A stretch of DNA of 64,000 nt from Actinomyces weissii (GTDB lineage Bacteria > Actinomycetota > Actinomycetes > Actinomycetales > Actinomycetaceae): NCBI RefSeq assembly GCF_016598775.1, contig NZ_CP066802.1:2480001-2544000 (forward strand). The letters run 5' to 3'. Both the position numbers and the translations under genes were made by a program. The stretch's first letter is position 1. Every line of letters begins with the position of its first letter. The notes below the pieces were generated by a model, which was given only the letters and a program-made list of their open reading frames with translations, was not told the origin of the DNA and did not search any database. This document shows positions 25,603-34,856 of this stretch, piece by piece.

Positions 25603-26465
25603 CCACCTCGACCTTCACGACCACCGCAGCAGACCAGGCCCCGCAGGCCTCCGCTCGCGCACGCACCCACGCTGAGGCCTCCGAGGCTCCGCAGAGCAGC
25701 GGGCTGCGCACCCTGAGCGTCATCGCCTCCCTGACCCGGCGCGGCATGACTGACCGCACCTGGCTGTGGTTCGCCCTAACCGGCGTCGCCCTGGGAGCCT
25801 TCACCGCCGTCATTGACTCAAGCACCTTCCTGGAGGCGATCGACACCAGCAACCAGGCTGCCGTCGACGCCGTCGCCCTGCGCCTCCTGCGCCTCGGCTT
25901 TGCCGTGCTGCTGGTCTCCGCCCTGTGGGGCGCCACCCAGGTCACCTCCGAGTTCCGTGACGGCACCGTCGCCGGGCGCGTCAACGAGCACCGCGGGATC
26001 GGCCGCCTGGTGCGCAACCACGCCCTCGCCTCACTACCCACGGGGCTCGTGTTCGGCCTCATCGGCGTGCTCAGCGCCGGGGTGCCCACCTGGTTCATCC
26101 TGCGCAGCAAGGGCCTGACCCCCACCCTGGACGGGGAGGTACTGACCACCGCCCTAGGCATCGTCGCCGTCACCGCCCTGGCCGCCCCGTGGGGTACCTG
26201 CTTTGGTTGGGTGATCCGCAGGGCGCTCCCCGCGAGCCTCGTCCTGATCGTCTGGACCATGTTCATCGAGCCGGCGCTCGTGCCCGCCCTGCCCAACGAC
26301 GCTGGCCAGTACCTGCCTGGTGGCCTCCAGCTCACCCTGATCCGCGACGCCACCGCCGTCGGCTCCACGCCCATCGCGCTCGCTGCGGCCCTCCTGGTCG
26401 CGTGGGTGGCCCTGGCTGGCGTCGTCGCAACCATCGTGACTCGAAAGGGTGACCTACGTGTCTGA
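25599..26465 (+). CDS. ABC exporter permease for the RiPP
   Basis: A protein of 288 residues with a soluble N-terminus of ~45 residues and six predicted transmembrane helices, of the ABC-2 type seen in DrrB-like peptide and antibiotic exporters. FRDGTVAGRVNEHRGIGRLV lies in the first cytoplasmic loop. It overlaps the ATPase gene upstream and the membrane protease gene downstream, so the block is coupled. Confidence 0.85.
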   Translation: MTTSTFTTTAADQAPQASARARTHAEASEAPQSSGLRTLSVIASLTRRGMTDRTWLWFALTGVALGAFTAVIDSSTFLEAIDTSNQAAVDAVALRLLRLGFAVLLVSALWGATQVTSEFRDGTVAGRVNEHRGIGRLVRNHALASLPTGLVFGLIGVLSAGVPTWFILRSKGLTPTLDGEVLTTALGIVAVTALAAPWGTCFGWVIRRALPASLVLIVWTMFIEPALVPALPNDAGQYLPGGLQLTLIRDATAVGSTPIALAAALLVAWVALAGVVATIVTRKGDLRV

Positions 26466-28065
26466 CACTGCCATCCTGGAGCTTCCGGGCACTGCCCTGC
26501 GGCTCCACAGCGCCGCCGTCCTGTCCCGCTCCAAGTCGACCGCCTGGGCAGTGCGCACCCCTGACAACCGGTTACTCGGGATCGGGCAGGGACTCGGAGA
26601 CATCCTGCGCACCATGCAGGAGCACGGGACCCTTACACCCAAGGAGATCCAGGCCCGCCTCGGCGGGACCTGGACCCTCCCGGAGATCCTCAACGCCCTT
26701 GCCTCACTGCGCCGTTACCGGATCATCCTAACGGCAGACGAGGAGGAGACAACAAGCACAGCCCCGACCTGGAGCGTCGACCACGACGGCCCTTTCGTCC
26801 TCAAGCTCTGCTTCAACCGTCCCGAGGCCCTCTTCCGGGCGCTGCGTGGCGTCGTCGCCCCCTTGCGCAAGTCATGGTTGCGCTGGCTAGCCCCCATGAT
26901 CTCCCTTGCCGGCCTCGTGCTACTCATGCAGTTGGTCATCGACCCCAACGGCGCCCTATACCAGCCACTGTCACTGAGGACCTATGGCATGCTCCTGCTG
27001 TCAATGGTCCTGACCACGGCCGTCCACGAACTCGCGCACGGCCTGACTCTCACAGCCTGCGGAGCCCTGCCGCACCGTGTAGGCGTGATGATCTTCTATT
27101 TCTCACCAGCAGCCTTCTGCGACGTCACCGAGGCCTGGCTACTGCCACGCCGCGAACGAGTCGCAGTAGCCTTCGCGGGGATCATCGTACAGACCAGCAT
27201 CGGGGCGGTTGCCCTACTGGCCTGCCTACTGCTAGGCGGGAACGGCTTCCTCGCCTGGTACGGAGCGAGTACCTACCTGATCGCACTGTCCAACCTCATC
27301 CCTTTCCTTCGCCTAGATGGCTACGTCGCCCTCGTTGGCGCCATCGACCAGTCAGGCCTGCGCCGTCGCTCAGTGACCGCCCTCCACGACCGCATCGCTG
27401 GCATCCCAACCACAGAGCCCGTGTGGGTTGCCCTGTTTGGGATCGGCTGCCTGGCCACCCCCTTCGTGATCGTTTGGGGAGTAGTGAGCACCATGGCCCC
27501 CAACCTTATAAACGGCGGCGCCACAGGGCGCCTCATGCTATCCGCGCTCATAGGCTTCTGCCTGACCAGCCTCCTTATCAAGCTGATCCACGGGATGCGC
27601 AAACTCCGGCCCACCCAGCAGGCCCGTCTCGCACTCGCTGGCACGCTCACGGCCTTCGCCGTACTGCTCACCCCGATTCCGACCTCCACGTCCTTCGGCT
27701 ACCTCATCGAGCGTCCGGGAGTAGCGATCGCCCTGAACGGTAACAACACCGTAGGATCGGCCCCCGTAGGGGAGGGGACGGTTGTCACCTTCCACCACTC
27801 CGGGCTCATCAACGGATCAACCCTCGGAACTGGCACCGTAACCGGAACCAAGGAGTGCACCGTGCCCGTGCGGGCAGTCTCACCTATCCTGTCCGACGCC
27901 CTAATGCCACCTGCAACCTGCCTAACAATCTCCACCGACCTTGACCTCGCTGTCGGCTCCACCGGACGCGTTATCACGGAGACAGTCCACCAGCCCTTAG
28001 CCCGCATCATACGCAAGCAGCTCGGCCCGATCCTTCCCGGCGGCATCATGTACTCCGACTCATGA
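26458..28065 (+). CDS. M50-type intramembrane metalloprotease of the RiPP cluster
   Basis: A protein of about 535 residues. After an N-terminal soluble part of ~140 residues (winged-helix-like, TPKEIQARLGGTWTLPEILNAL) come many transmembrane helices. The zinc motif VHELAHG (~188-193) and the later LIPFLRLDGYVALVGA (site-2-protease LDG motif) identify the M50 fold. Daptide clusters carry such a membrane metalloprotease, assigned to leader removal. The last ~120 residues are beta-rich and extracellular. Two GTG starts nine bases apart are possible; I prefer the second, behind AAAGGGTGACC. The gene overlaps the permease and the methyltransferase region. Confidence 0.85.
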   Translation: MSDTAILELPGTALRLHSAAVLSRSKSTAWAVRTPDNRLLGIGQGLGDILRTMQEHGTLTPKEIQARLGGTWTLPEILNALASLRRYRIILTADEEETTSTAPTWSVDHDGPFVLKLCFNRPEALFRALRGVVAPLRKSWLRWLAPMISLAGLVLLMQLVIDPNGALYQPLSLRTYGMLLLSMVLTTAVHELAHGLTLTACGALPHRVGVMIFYFSPAAFCDVTEAWLLPRRERVAVAFAGIIVQTSIGAVALLACLLLGGNGFLAWYGASTYLIALSNLIPFLRLDGYVALVGAIDQSGLRRRSVTALHDRIAGIPTTEPVWVALFGIGCLATPFVIVWGVVSTMAPNLINGGATGRLMLSALIGFCLTSLLIKLIHGMRKLRPTQQARLALAGTLTAFAVLLTPIPTSTSFGYLIERPGVAIALNGNNTVGSAPVGEGTVVTFHHSGLINGSTLGTGTVTGTKECTVPVRAVSPILSDALMPPATCLTISTDLDLAVGSTGRVITETVHQPLARIIRKQLGPILPGGIMYSDS

Positions 28066-28106
28066 GGTCTGTGTCGCCCAAGACCAACTGTAGCGAAGGA
28101 GGCACC

Positions 28107-28874
28107 ATGACCACGGAAGACACCAACCAGGCGCCCGGAAGCACCAGCCTGTCAACTTTGTACACCGGCACTGGCGCGCAGCGCTACCACGCCATCAGCG
28201 CATGGGACAACTCGGAGATTGACACCATCCTAGAGTTCCTAAATGAACCGGTTAGCCCCAGCCTCACCGACCTGCGAGTTCTCGAGCTCGCTAGCGGCAG
28301 TGGGCGCGTCACTCTGCCACTAGCGAAGGCCGGATACCGGGTACTGGCTACCGACCTGTCCTCGGACATGCTTGGCATCCTCGACCAGCGCCTACGTGAG
28401 TCGGAGGCACGCAACGAGAATCTAAGCAGGCTCATTGAGACCCGCCAGGCCAACATGGCTAGCTTCTCCTTCCCAGAGCAGTTCCGGGCCGTGTGCATCC
28501 CCACCGTCTCAATCACGCTGCTCTCCCCTGCTGACCGGCGCGCCTGCCTCTCCTGCGTACGCGACCACTTGGCCCCCGGCGGGAGTCTTATCGTGTCAAC
28601 CGATCTTGTCCCCACAGATAAACCCAAGACTATGACCGTCCAGCTGGCCCCCTCCATATCCCTGACTGAAGAGTTGGACCCTGCTGCGGGCCTGCGCCGA
28701 ACGACTCTGGAGTGGGGCGAGGAACGCTACGTCTCTGACCTGCAGATCCTTCCACCCTCAGTTCTCAGCGCTGAACTGAGTGAACTGGGCATGCGCACCG
28801 TCTTCCAGAGATCTCACACCTCGGAGGCGCTGCCCGGCCACGCCAACGTCATCCTAGGCGTCGTGCTGCCCTGA
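28107..28874 (+). CDS. Daptide-type N-methyltransferase
   Basis: A protein of 255 residues of the class I SAM-dependent fold. Motif I is LELASGSGRVTLPLAKAG (~60-77), motif II VLATDLSSDML and the post-I strand FRAVCIPTVSITLL. In daptide pathways the methyltransferase dimethylates the new C-terminal amine. I start at the ATG behind GAAGGAGGCACC; an in-frame ATG 45 bases earlier overlaps the protease gene and has no ribosome site. Confidence 0.85.
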   Translation: MTTEDTNQAPGSTSLSTLYTGTGAQRYHAISAWDNSEIDTILEFLNEPVSPSLTDLRVLELASGSGRVTLPLAKAGYRVLATDLSSDMLGILDQRLRESEARNENLSRLIETRQANMASFSFPEQFRAVCIPTVSITLLSPADRRACLSCVRDHLAPGGSLIVSTDLVPTDKPKTMTVQLAPSISLTEELDPAAGLRRTTLEWGEERYVSDLQILPPSVLSAELSELGMRTVFQRSHTSEALPGHANVILGVVLP

Positions 28875-28899
28875 CCACCACAATTACCGAGGAACGTCC

Positions 28900-30144
28900 A
28901 TGCCGCGCACCACCACACAGTTTTTTGTCCCACCGAGCACCTATGACGCCGCTCCACGCCCCGTCAGTGCCCACGGCACCACGATCAGGTACTCCGATGG
29001 GACAACCCGCCTTGACGGGATTGCCGGTCTGTGGAACGTTCCCCTGGGCTATGGGCACCGAGGCGTAGCCGACGCTGTCCACGCCGCCCTGCTAGACGCC
29101 TCCTACCTCACACACTTTCGTGCGACCCACGCGTGGGCTGACCGCGCAGGCTCTGCCCTCCTCGAGGTCGCCGGACCCCGCCACTACAACCGGGTCCTGC
29201 ACTCCACATCGGGGTCCGCCGCCCTGGACTCGGTCGTCAAGCTCGTCCGCCAATATCAACTTCTGCGTGAGAGGACCAATCACCGGCGCCTCATCGTCGC
29301 CCTGAAGGGCTCCTACCACGGCACCACAATGGGTGCTATGGCCCTAACCGGGGAAGACCTGGGACAACGCGCCTACGCCGTAGATACCCGTCTCGTGCGC
29401 CACGTTGACCACCAGCACCCCCAGGAACTGCGAGACCTACTCGCCCGCGAAGGCGAGCGCGTAGCCGCCATCGTTATCGAGCCAGTGCAAGGATCGGGCA
29501 CCGTCGTCGTCGGGGAGGGCTTTCTCGCAGCCGTTGAGGAGGGGCGCCGGGAGCACGGCTACCTCGTCGTCGCAGATGAGGTAGCCACCGGCTTCGGACG
29601 TACTGGCCGGATGTTCTCCTCCCAGGGGTGGAGTGAGCAGCCTGACCTGCTTATCACCTCCAAGGGCCTGACTAACGGCACTCAGGCGGCCTCCGCCGTC
29701 CTCATGTCTCAGCATGTCAGCCAGGTCCTCGATGAGTCCGACTCACCATTCATGCATGGCGAGACTCAAGCCGGGGCGCCAGCGGCGTGCGCCGCGATCC
29801 TGGCCACCATAGAGGCCTTCCGCGAGGAGGGGGTCCTGGACCGGGGCGCACAGGTCGCCGCTCGTCTGGACACCGCCCTGCTTGACCTCGCCGAGCAGAC
29901 CGGGGCGACGACCACGGGGAAGGGATGCTTCCGCTCCCTCGTTCTGCCGGATCTGGACGGCCAGGACGCTACCGAGCTCGTGTCGCGCTGTCGGCGCGCG
30001 GGCGCGGTCGTCCAGCCAGGCCCCTCATGCATTCAGCTCGTCCCCTCTTTGATCTACGCCGAGGACCAGCTCGACTCCCTGCTTGACCGGGTCGGGAACG
30101 CGGTCCTTGAATTTGCCAGCCACCGACCTGCTCGCGTCGCATGA
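28900..30144 (+). CDS. Daptide-type class III PLP aminotransferase
   Basis: A protein of 414 residues of the ornithine/omega-aminotransferase type. The PLP lysine is in ITSKGLTNG (~255), the cofactor-contacting aspartate in VVADEVATGFGRTGRMF and SGSAALDSVVKLVR binds the phosphate. In daptides a class III aminotransferase converts the C-terminal ketone, made by decarboxylation of Thr, to an amine. It overlaps the dehydrogenase gene by four bases, fitting consecutive steps on the same substrate. Confidence 0.88.
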   Translation: MPRTTTQFFVPPSTYDAAPRPVSAHGTTIRYSDGTTRLDGIAGLWNVPLGYGHRGVADAVHAALLDASYLTHFRATHAWADRAGSALLEVAGPRHYNRVLHSTSGSAALDSVVKLVRQYQLLRERTNHRRLIVALKGSYHGTTMGAMALTGEDLGQRAYAVDTRLVRHVDHQHPQELRDLLAREGERVAAIVIEPVQGSGTVVVGEGFLAAVEEGRREHGYLVVADEVATGFGRTGRMFSSQGWSEQPDLLITSKGLTNGTQAASAVLMSQHVSQVLDESDSPFMHGETQAGAPAACAAILATIEAFREEGVLDRGAQVAARLDTALLDLAEQTGATTTGKGCFRSLVLPDLDGQDATELVSRCRRAGAVVQPGPSCIQLVPSLIYAEDQLDSLLDRVGNAVLEFASHRPARVA

Positions 30145-31322
30145 GCAACGTTCAGCGCGGCACGCCACAGCCACAGCAGCCGGTGGTCATCATCAACCCT
30201 GGGCCGCGCACAGGCGTGGGCCCCTGGACCGAGCTGCTTGCCTCCCGCCCCGGCCTCGCGCTGGTGGATGCCGCCGTGGCGGAGAGGGTGGGTGCCGCTC
30301 TGCCCCGTGACTGCGTGGTCCTCACCGTAGAGCGCAGTCCCAGCATCAAGGACGTGGAACACACGGTCATCCACATCAAAGAGCACAGCCCGCGCACAGT
30401 CTTGGCCGTGGGGGGCGGGGCAACCATGGACTTGGCAAAACTGGCAGTCCTCGCAGCCGAGACCCCCCGGCTCGTCGAACACCTACAGGATGCTACCCGG
30501 GAAGACGGACTAGTCCCCCTACACTCAACAAGGCGCTCCCGCCGCCTCATCCTGGCTCCCACAACACCTGGCACCGGCTCCGAGATGACGATCGGTGCCT
30601 GTGTGGACCATCCCTTGGCTACTGGCGAGCGGGCCCGCTCACTGGTCACCGGCACCGCTTTGGGCGCTGACCTGGCGTGGATCGATGCCGAACTACTCAC
30701 CACCCTGCCCACGGTCCTCGTGCGGGAGGGGGCCGTGGAGGCCCTCAGCCGCGTCCTCGTCAGCTCCGTCGCCACACCCACCACCTTGAGACCAGCCGAT
30801 TGGGAGGCCCACGCTCTCGCCCGCCACCTCACCAGCCTGCTCCTGGAGGTGAACAGCGTGGAAACAGCTACCTTCCGCACGCTCCAGGACCTGGCCCTCA
30901 CCTCAGGCCAGACCCACCGCGGGCTCTCCTTAACCGGCCGCGGCCCGGCCCCCTCACCCGTCTGGTTCATTGCCACCGAACTGTCCATGGTCCTAGGAGT
31001 GCGCAAGGACACCGCCCTGTCGGCGCTCCTCGCGCAGTGGATCCGTTTAGTCAGCGACGGCGTCGAGGCTTGGGGTGACGCGGAGGTCCTCGAGGCGATC
31101 TTGCCAGCTGACAGTCCTGGAAGGTGGGCCTTGACGGAGGCTTCCCCGCTCCCTGCGCCTCCCGGCACGGTATGGCGCACGATCGAGCGAGTCCGCAACA
31201 GGTGGGGCGGTCAGCGCCCCATGATGGGCCGCTTCCGGGACGAGGAGATCGCCGCCCTCCTTGAGCCTGCCGTCCAGACGATCGCGCAGCCCGTGCGGCG
31301 GACGGAGCCCGCACATGCCTGA
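30141..31322 (+). CDS. Daptide-type Fe-ADH-like dehydrogenase
   Basis: A protein of 393 residues with the iron-alcohol-dehydrogenase/dehydroquinate-synthase fold. The dinucleotide motif is AVGGGATMDLAK (~92-103) and APTTPGTGSEMTIGA follows. In daptide clusters this enzyme oxidises the C-terminal Thr side chain, triggering decarboxylation. The usual metal-binding helix (GxDALxHxxE) reads EGAVEALSRVLVSS here, and the later His pair is also not visible, so iron binding is doubtful. Whether this is normal for the daptide subfamily I cannot tell from this sequence. Coupled by overlap to both neighbours. Confidence 0.82.
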   Translation: MSNVQRGTPQPQQPVVIINPGPRTGVGPWTELLASRPGLALVDAAVAERVGAALPRDCVVLTVERSPSIKDVEHTVIHIKEHSPRTVLAVGGGATMDLAKLAVLAAETPRLVEHLQDATREDGLVPLHSTRRSRRLILAPTTPGTGSEMTIGACVDHPLATGERARSLVTGTALGADLAWIDAELLTTLPTVLVREGAVEALSRVLVSSVATPTTLRPADWEAHALARHLTSLLLEVNSVETATFRTLQDLALTSGQTHRGLSLTGRGPAPSPVWFIATELSMVLGVRKDTALSALLAQWIRLVSDGVEAWGDAEVLEAILPADSPGRWALTEASPLPAPPGTVWRTIERVRNRWGGQRPMMGRFRDEEIAALLEPAVQTIAQPVRRTEPAHA

Positions 31323-32349
31323 CCCTCTCCTGGTCCTTGACCCCCGCACTGAACTCGTACGCCAGCCCTTCATGCGCCCCCCAGGACCTAACCGCCTCCT
31401 TTGGGGCGTGGGGGCAATACCACTCACCCTTGAGTTGGAGCATCAGGCAGAGCCTGTCAGCCCCACTGTGCGAATTGATATGGCGGGTGCCTGTGGCCCC
31501 GACCGAGATGAGACGATCATGCGGGCCGCCGGGGAGGTGGTCGAGCGCTGGGCTGTCTCCGCGCAACGTCTGCGAGGCGATGTCCTACTGTTCCCAGACG
31601 CCGGGCCCTCTGGTGCGGCAGCCGGTCCTAGTGCTGACTTCTGCCTGCGCCGGGGCCTGTGTGAGCTCGTCGAGCGTGATGCCGTCATGCGCGGCTGGTA
31701 CCTCGGCGAAGGCGTGCACCTACTGCCGTCCGCCCAGGTGGACTCCGCACTGACAGGCGCAGGGGCTGCCACCCGTGGACTGAAGGAGGTCCTGCAAAGG
31801 CTGCTTGAGCGTGGCGTCGAGCTCAGGCTCCTTGCCCTGCCCTCGCGTTGTACCGAGCTCACCGCCGTCATGTGCGTTCTCGTGGATCCACAGGAGCAGG
31901 TTGTCGCCTGCGGCCTGGGTTGCGCTGTCAACCCTGGCCGGGGAGTTAGGTCCGCGTTTAGGGAAGCCTGTCAGATCCTCGACCTGTACGCGGCGCTGCG
32001 GGAGGTGGGCGGCAGGCCGTCGCGGCCCGCAACTGTGCGCAGCGACGCCGACCGCGCTATCTGGTGGGGCGCTGAAGGAAATCTCGCCGCCTTCGAGGCG
32101 TGGCTGGCTGGGCTCCCCAGTGGACCGCAGGCCTTGGAACCTGCCATGTTCTCTTGGAAAGAACTCCTCGTCTCCTCCAGCTTCACCGAACTCACTGACA
32201 CGCTTCCGGCAGTCGTACGTGACGCGGGCTGGCACGCTGGCCGGGTCGAGAACTCCACTTTGGTCCCGCTCATCATGGATGAGAGGGGGACCATGGGCAA
32301 GCGTCTAACGCAGGCCTCGTACCACGGCCTACCCCACCCTGTCCTCTAG
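31315..32349 (+). CDS. YcaO-domain protein of the RiPP cluster
   Basis: A protein of 344 residues starting at an ATG that overlaps the dehydrogenase stop. YcaO hallmarks are present: GPDRDETIMRAAGEVVERW (ATP/Mg motif 1), LCELVERDAVMRGWYLG (motif 2) and GLGCAVNPGRGVRSAFREACQ (motif 3). YcaO enzymes activate peptide backbone amides with ATP to make azolines, thioamides or macroamidines, and some act with a partner that binds the leader. Precursor cores here offer Ser/Thr but not Cys, except in precursor 2. It might occupy the recognition-protein slot of known daptide clusters or add a further modification. It ends the biosynthetic block; 52 bases later the regulators begin. Confidence 0.75.
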   Translation: MPDPLLVLDPRTELVRQPFMRPPGPNRLLWGVGAIPLTLELEHQAEPVSPTVRIDMAGACGPDRDETIMRAAGEVVERWAVSAQRLRGDVLLFPDAGPSGAAAGPSADFCLRRGLCELVERDAVMRGWYLGEGVHLLPSAQVDSALTGAGAATRGLKEVLQRLLERGVELRLLALPSRCTELTAVMCVLVDPQEQVVACGLGCAVNPGRGVRSAFREACQILDLYAALREVGGRPSRPATVRSDADRAIWWGAEGNLAAFEAWLAGLPSGPQALEPAMFSWKELLVSSSFTELTDTLPAVVRDAGWHAGRVENSTLVPLIMDERGTMGKRLTQASYHGLPHPVL

Positions 32350-32401
32350 AACATGATTTATCCACTACCGTGGCACTGAGCACCAAGCTGAGGGGGGAGC
32401 C

Positions 32402-33585
32402 GTGGAGGACGACAGCCGCCTGACGTCCCGCCCGCTTACCGCACTGTGGCGCGCGGAGCCCCTGACTGCCCTGGGCCTGACCATGGGCCTGGTCGGGATG
32501 GTGGTCGGAGTCGCGCTCGCCCCCTCGGAGGGCCCCCGCTGGCTGGCGTGGGCAATCACCGCTAGTGGACTTGTCCTGCTCACCGCGATGCCTCGGTGGC
32601 CCCTGCCCGCTGCTGCCGCCTACCTCCTTGAGTGGGTCATCGTGCTCGCTCTCGTCCCCGCCCACGCCAGTGACCTGCTAGTCACAAGCCTGGGCTTCCT
32701 CCTGCTTATGAGCCGGCTCCTGCCGGTCGGGACGACAGCCATCCTCGCTGGTGTCTTCTACTCCACCCACCTGATAGAGGTGCTTACCCTGCGGGCGGGG
32801 GAGAAAGTCTTCTTCACCAACCTGCTCTACGGGATCCTCGTGATCCCCGTGGGCGTGCTCTGGCGCAGGCAGGTGCAGGCGCGTCGGGTGGAGGGGGTGC
32901 GGGCCGCCGCGCACCTGGAGGCCCTGCGCACCGACATCGCCCGCCAGATGCACGACCTGGTCGCCTACTCCATGTCCCACACCGCCCTACGCGCCCAGCA
33001 CGCCGCCCACAACCCCAACCACACCCCCCAAGCCCGCACCGAGTTCGCCGCCATCGCCTCCAACGCCACCGACGCCCTCCACGAGCTACGCCTCCTCCTA
33101 CGCACCCTGCGCCACACCACCCCCACCACCCAGGACATCACCACCACCACCGGACTAGGCGGCGTAGTAACCAACCTGCCCGCCGCCATCCAAGCCATCG
33201 CCGACGACATCACCGCCGCCGGATTCACCCTCACCTACCGCTGCCTAGGCACCACCACCCCCACCCGCCTACAAGCCACCACCATGTCCCGCGTCGCCCG
33301 CGAGATGGGCGCCAACATCATCCGCCACGCCGACCCAAACTCCCCCATCACCCTCACCCTCACCCTCAACCCCAACACCATCCGCCTAGTGACCACCAAC
33401 AAGACCACCAACCACAAAACCACCCACCTACCCACCAGCGGCACCGGCACCACCGGCATGCGCGAACACCTCGCCCCCCTCAACGGCACCCTAACCACCC
33501 ACAACGAGAACAGCTCCTGGATCACCACCGCCACCATCCCCACCAACAACCAAACCACACCCCCCACCACCACAAAGGAGGCGGG
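32402..33585 (+). CDS. Sensor histidine kinase 1 (NarL/LiaS type), fused at its C-terminus
   Basis: About 395 residues: several transmembrane segments (~20-155), then a HisKA_3-type dimerisation helix with phospho-accepting His in RQMHDLVAYSMSH (~183) and a HATPase domain (REMGANIIRHADPNS as N-box, GTGTTGMREHL as G-box). The GTG start follows GGGGGGAGCC. The gene has no stop of its own: at the position where the second kinase ends in TGA, sequence here continues in frame into the second kinase. The end given is the domain boundary, not a stop. Its 3' 707 bases (32876-33582) are almost identical to 34145-34849. Likely senses the peptide or cell-envelope stress and signals to the downstream regulator. 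Confidence 0.75.
32876..33582 (+). repeat. 0.7-kb direct repeat, copy 1 (kinase catalytic region)
   Basis: Covers the dimerisation and ATPase domains of kinase 1. It is nearly identical base for base to 34145-34849, while the membrane-domain sequences on either side differ. The region is unusually rich in ACC/CAC triplets (Thr, His, Asn codons). The downstream edge is abrupt, after AAAGGAGGC. Confidence 0.9.
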
Positions 33586-34856
33586 GGAGCACCCCGGAAC
33601 GGGAGGGAAGGAGGAACACCCGGCCCGCCTGCAGCGCCTCAGCTCGCAAGCCGCCAGCACCGCTGCTGGAACCGCGGACAGCGGGCAGACCGCAACCTTT
33701 TCTGAGGTCCGCCCCTATGTCCTCCTCGCCTTCCTCGTTGGTATGCAGAACCTTGGCGTGAGCGCCGTCAACCTTGCCTACGGGCCACCCGTCAGCCTCG
33801 CAAGCTGGTGCCTCATGCTTGGGGCGCTGGTCTTGCTGATGGTCCTTCCGCTGCGCCCACTGCCAGCTTCACTGGCCTATGTCCTGTGCTGGACCATCCT
33901 CATACTCCACCCGTACACGCACGCCAGCGACTACTACTTCACGAACCTCTTGTTCGTCTTCCTCACCGCCCGCTTCCTGCCAACGAGGCAGGTACTCCTG
34001 CTGAGTGGCACATTATTCTGCTGGCGGCTCCCCTACCTCCTCATCTACGCAACAGACTGGCACCAGGAGTTCCTCATCCTCATTATCACGGCGGTACCGA
34101 TCGCTCTCCTCATGCCCCTGGGCATGATGCTGCGCTCCAACGACCAGGCGCGTCGGGTGGAGGGGGTGCGGGCCGCCGCGCACCTGGAGGCCCTGCGCAC
34201 CGACATCGCCCGCCAGATGCACGACCTGGTCGCCTACTCCATGTCCCACACCGCCCTACGCGCCCAGCACGCCGCCCACAACCCCAACCACACCCCCCAA
34301 GCCCGCACCGAGTTCGCCGCCATCGCCTCCAACGCCACCGACGCCCTCCACGAGCTACGCCTCCTCCTACGCACCCTGCGCCACACCACCCCCACCACCC
34401 AGGACATCACCACCACCACCGGACTAGGCGGCGTAGTAACCAACCTGCCCGCCGCCATCCAAGCCATCGCCGACGACATCACCGCCGCCGGATTCACCTC
34501 ACTACCGCTGCCTAGGCACCACCACCCCCACCCGCCTACAAGCCACCACCATGTCCCGCGTCGCCCGCGAGATGGGCGCCAACATCATCCGCCACGCCGA
34601 CCCAAACTCCCCCATCACCCTCACCCTCACCCTCAACCCCAACACCATCCGCCTAGTGACCACCAACAAGACCACCAACCACAAAACCACCCACCTACCC
34701 ACCAGCGGCACCGGCACCACCGGCATGCGCGAACACCTCGCCCCCCTCAACGGCACCCTAACCACCCACAACGAGAACAGCTCCTGGATCACCACCGCCA
34801 CCATCCCCACCAACAACCAAACCACACCCCCCACCACCACAAAGGAGGCACGATGA
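33586..34856 (+). pseudogene. Sensor histidine kinase 2, frameshifted
   Basis: A second kinase with its own membrane domain (33700-34140; homologous in plan to that of kinase 1 but diverged) and a catalytic region copied from the first. At 34497-34503 two C residues are missing relative to copy 1 (ATTCACCTCACTACC against ATTCACCCTCACCTACC). This throws the ATPase domain out of frame; the proper ATPase frame resumes as 34551-34856, ending in TGA that overlaps the regulator's ATG. The kinase has no clear start and is joined in frame to kinase 1. Possible readings: a dead copy, an assembly or sequencing error in a repeat, or a switchable locus. Confidence 0.7.
34145..34849 (+). repeat. 0.7-kb direct repeat, copy 2
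   Basis: Partner of 32876-33582, offset 1269 bases at the left edge and 1267 at the right edge because of the two missing bases near 34500. It ends in AAAGGAGGC, which serves as ribosome site for the response regulator. Confidence 0.9.
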
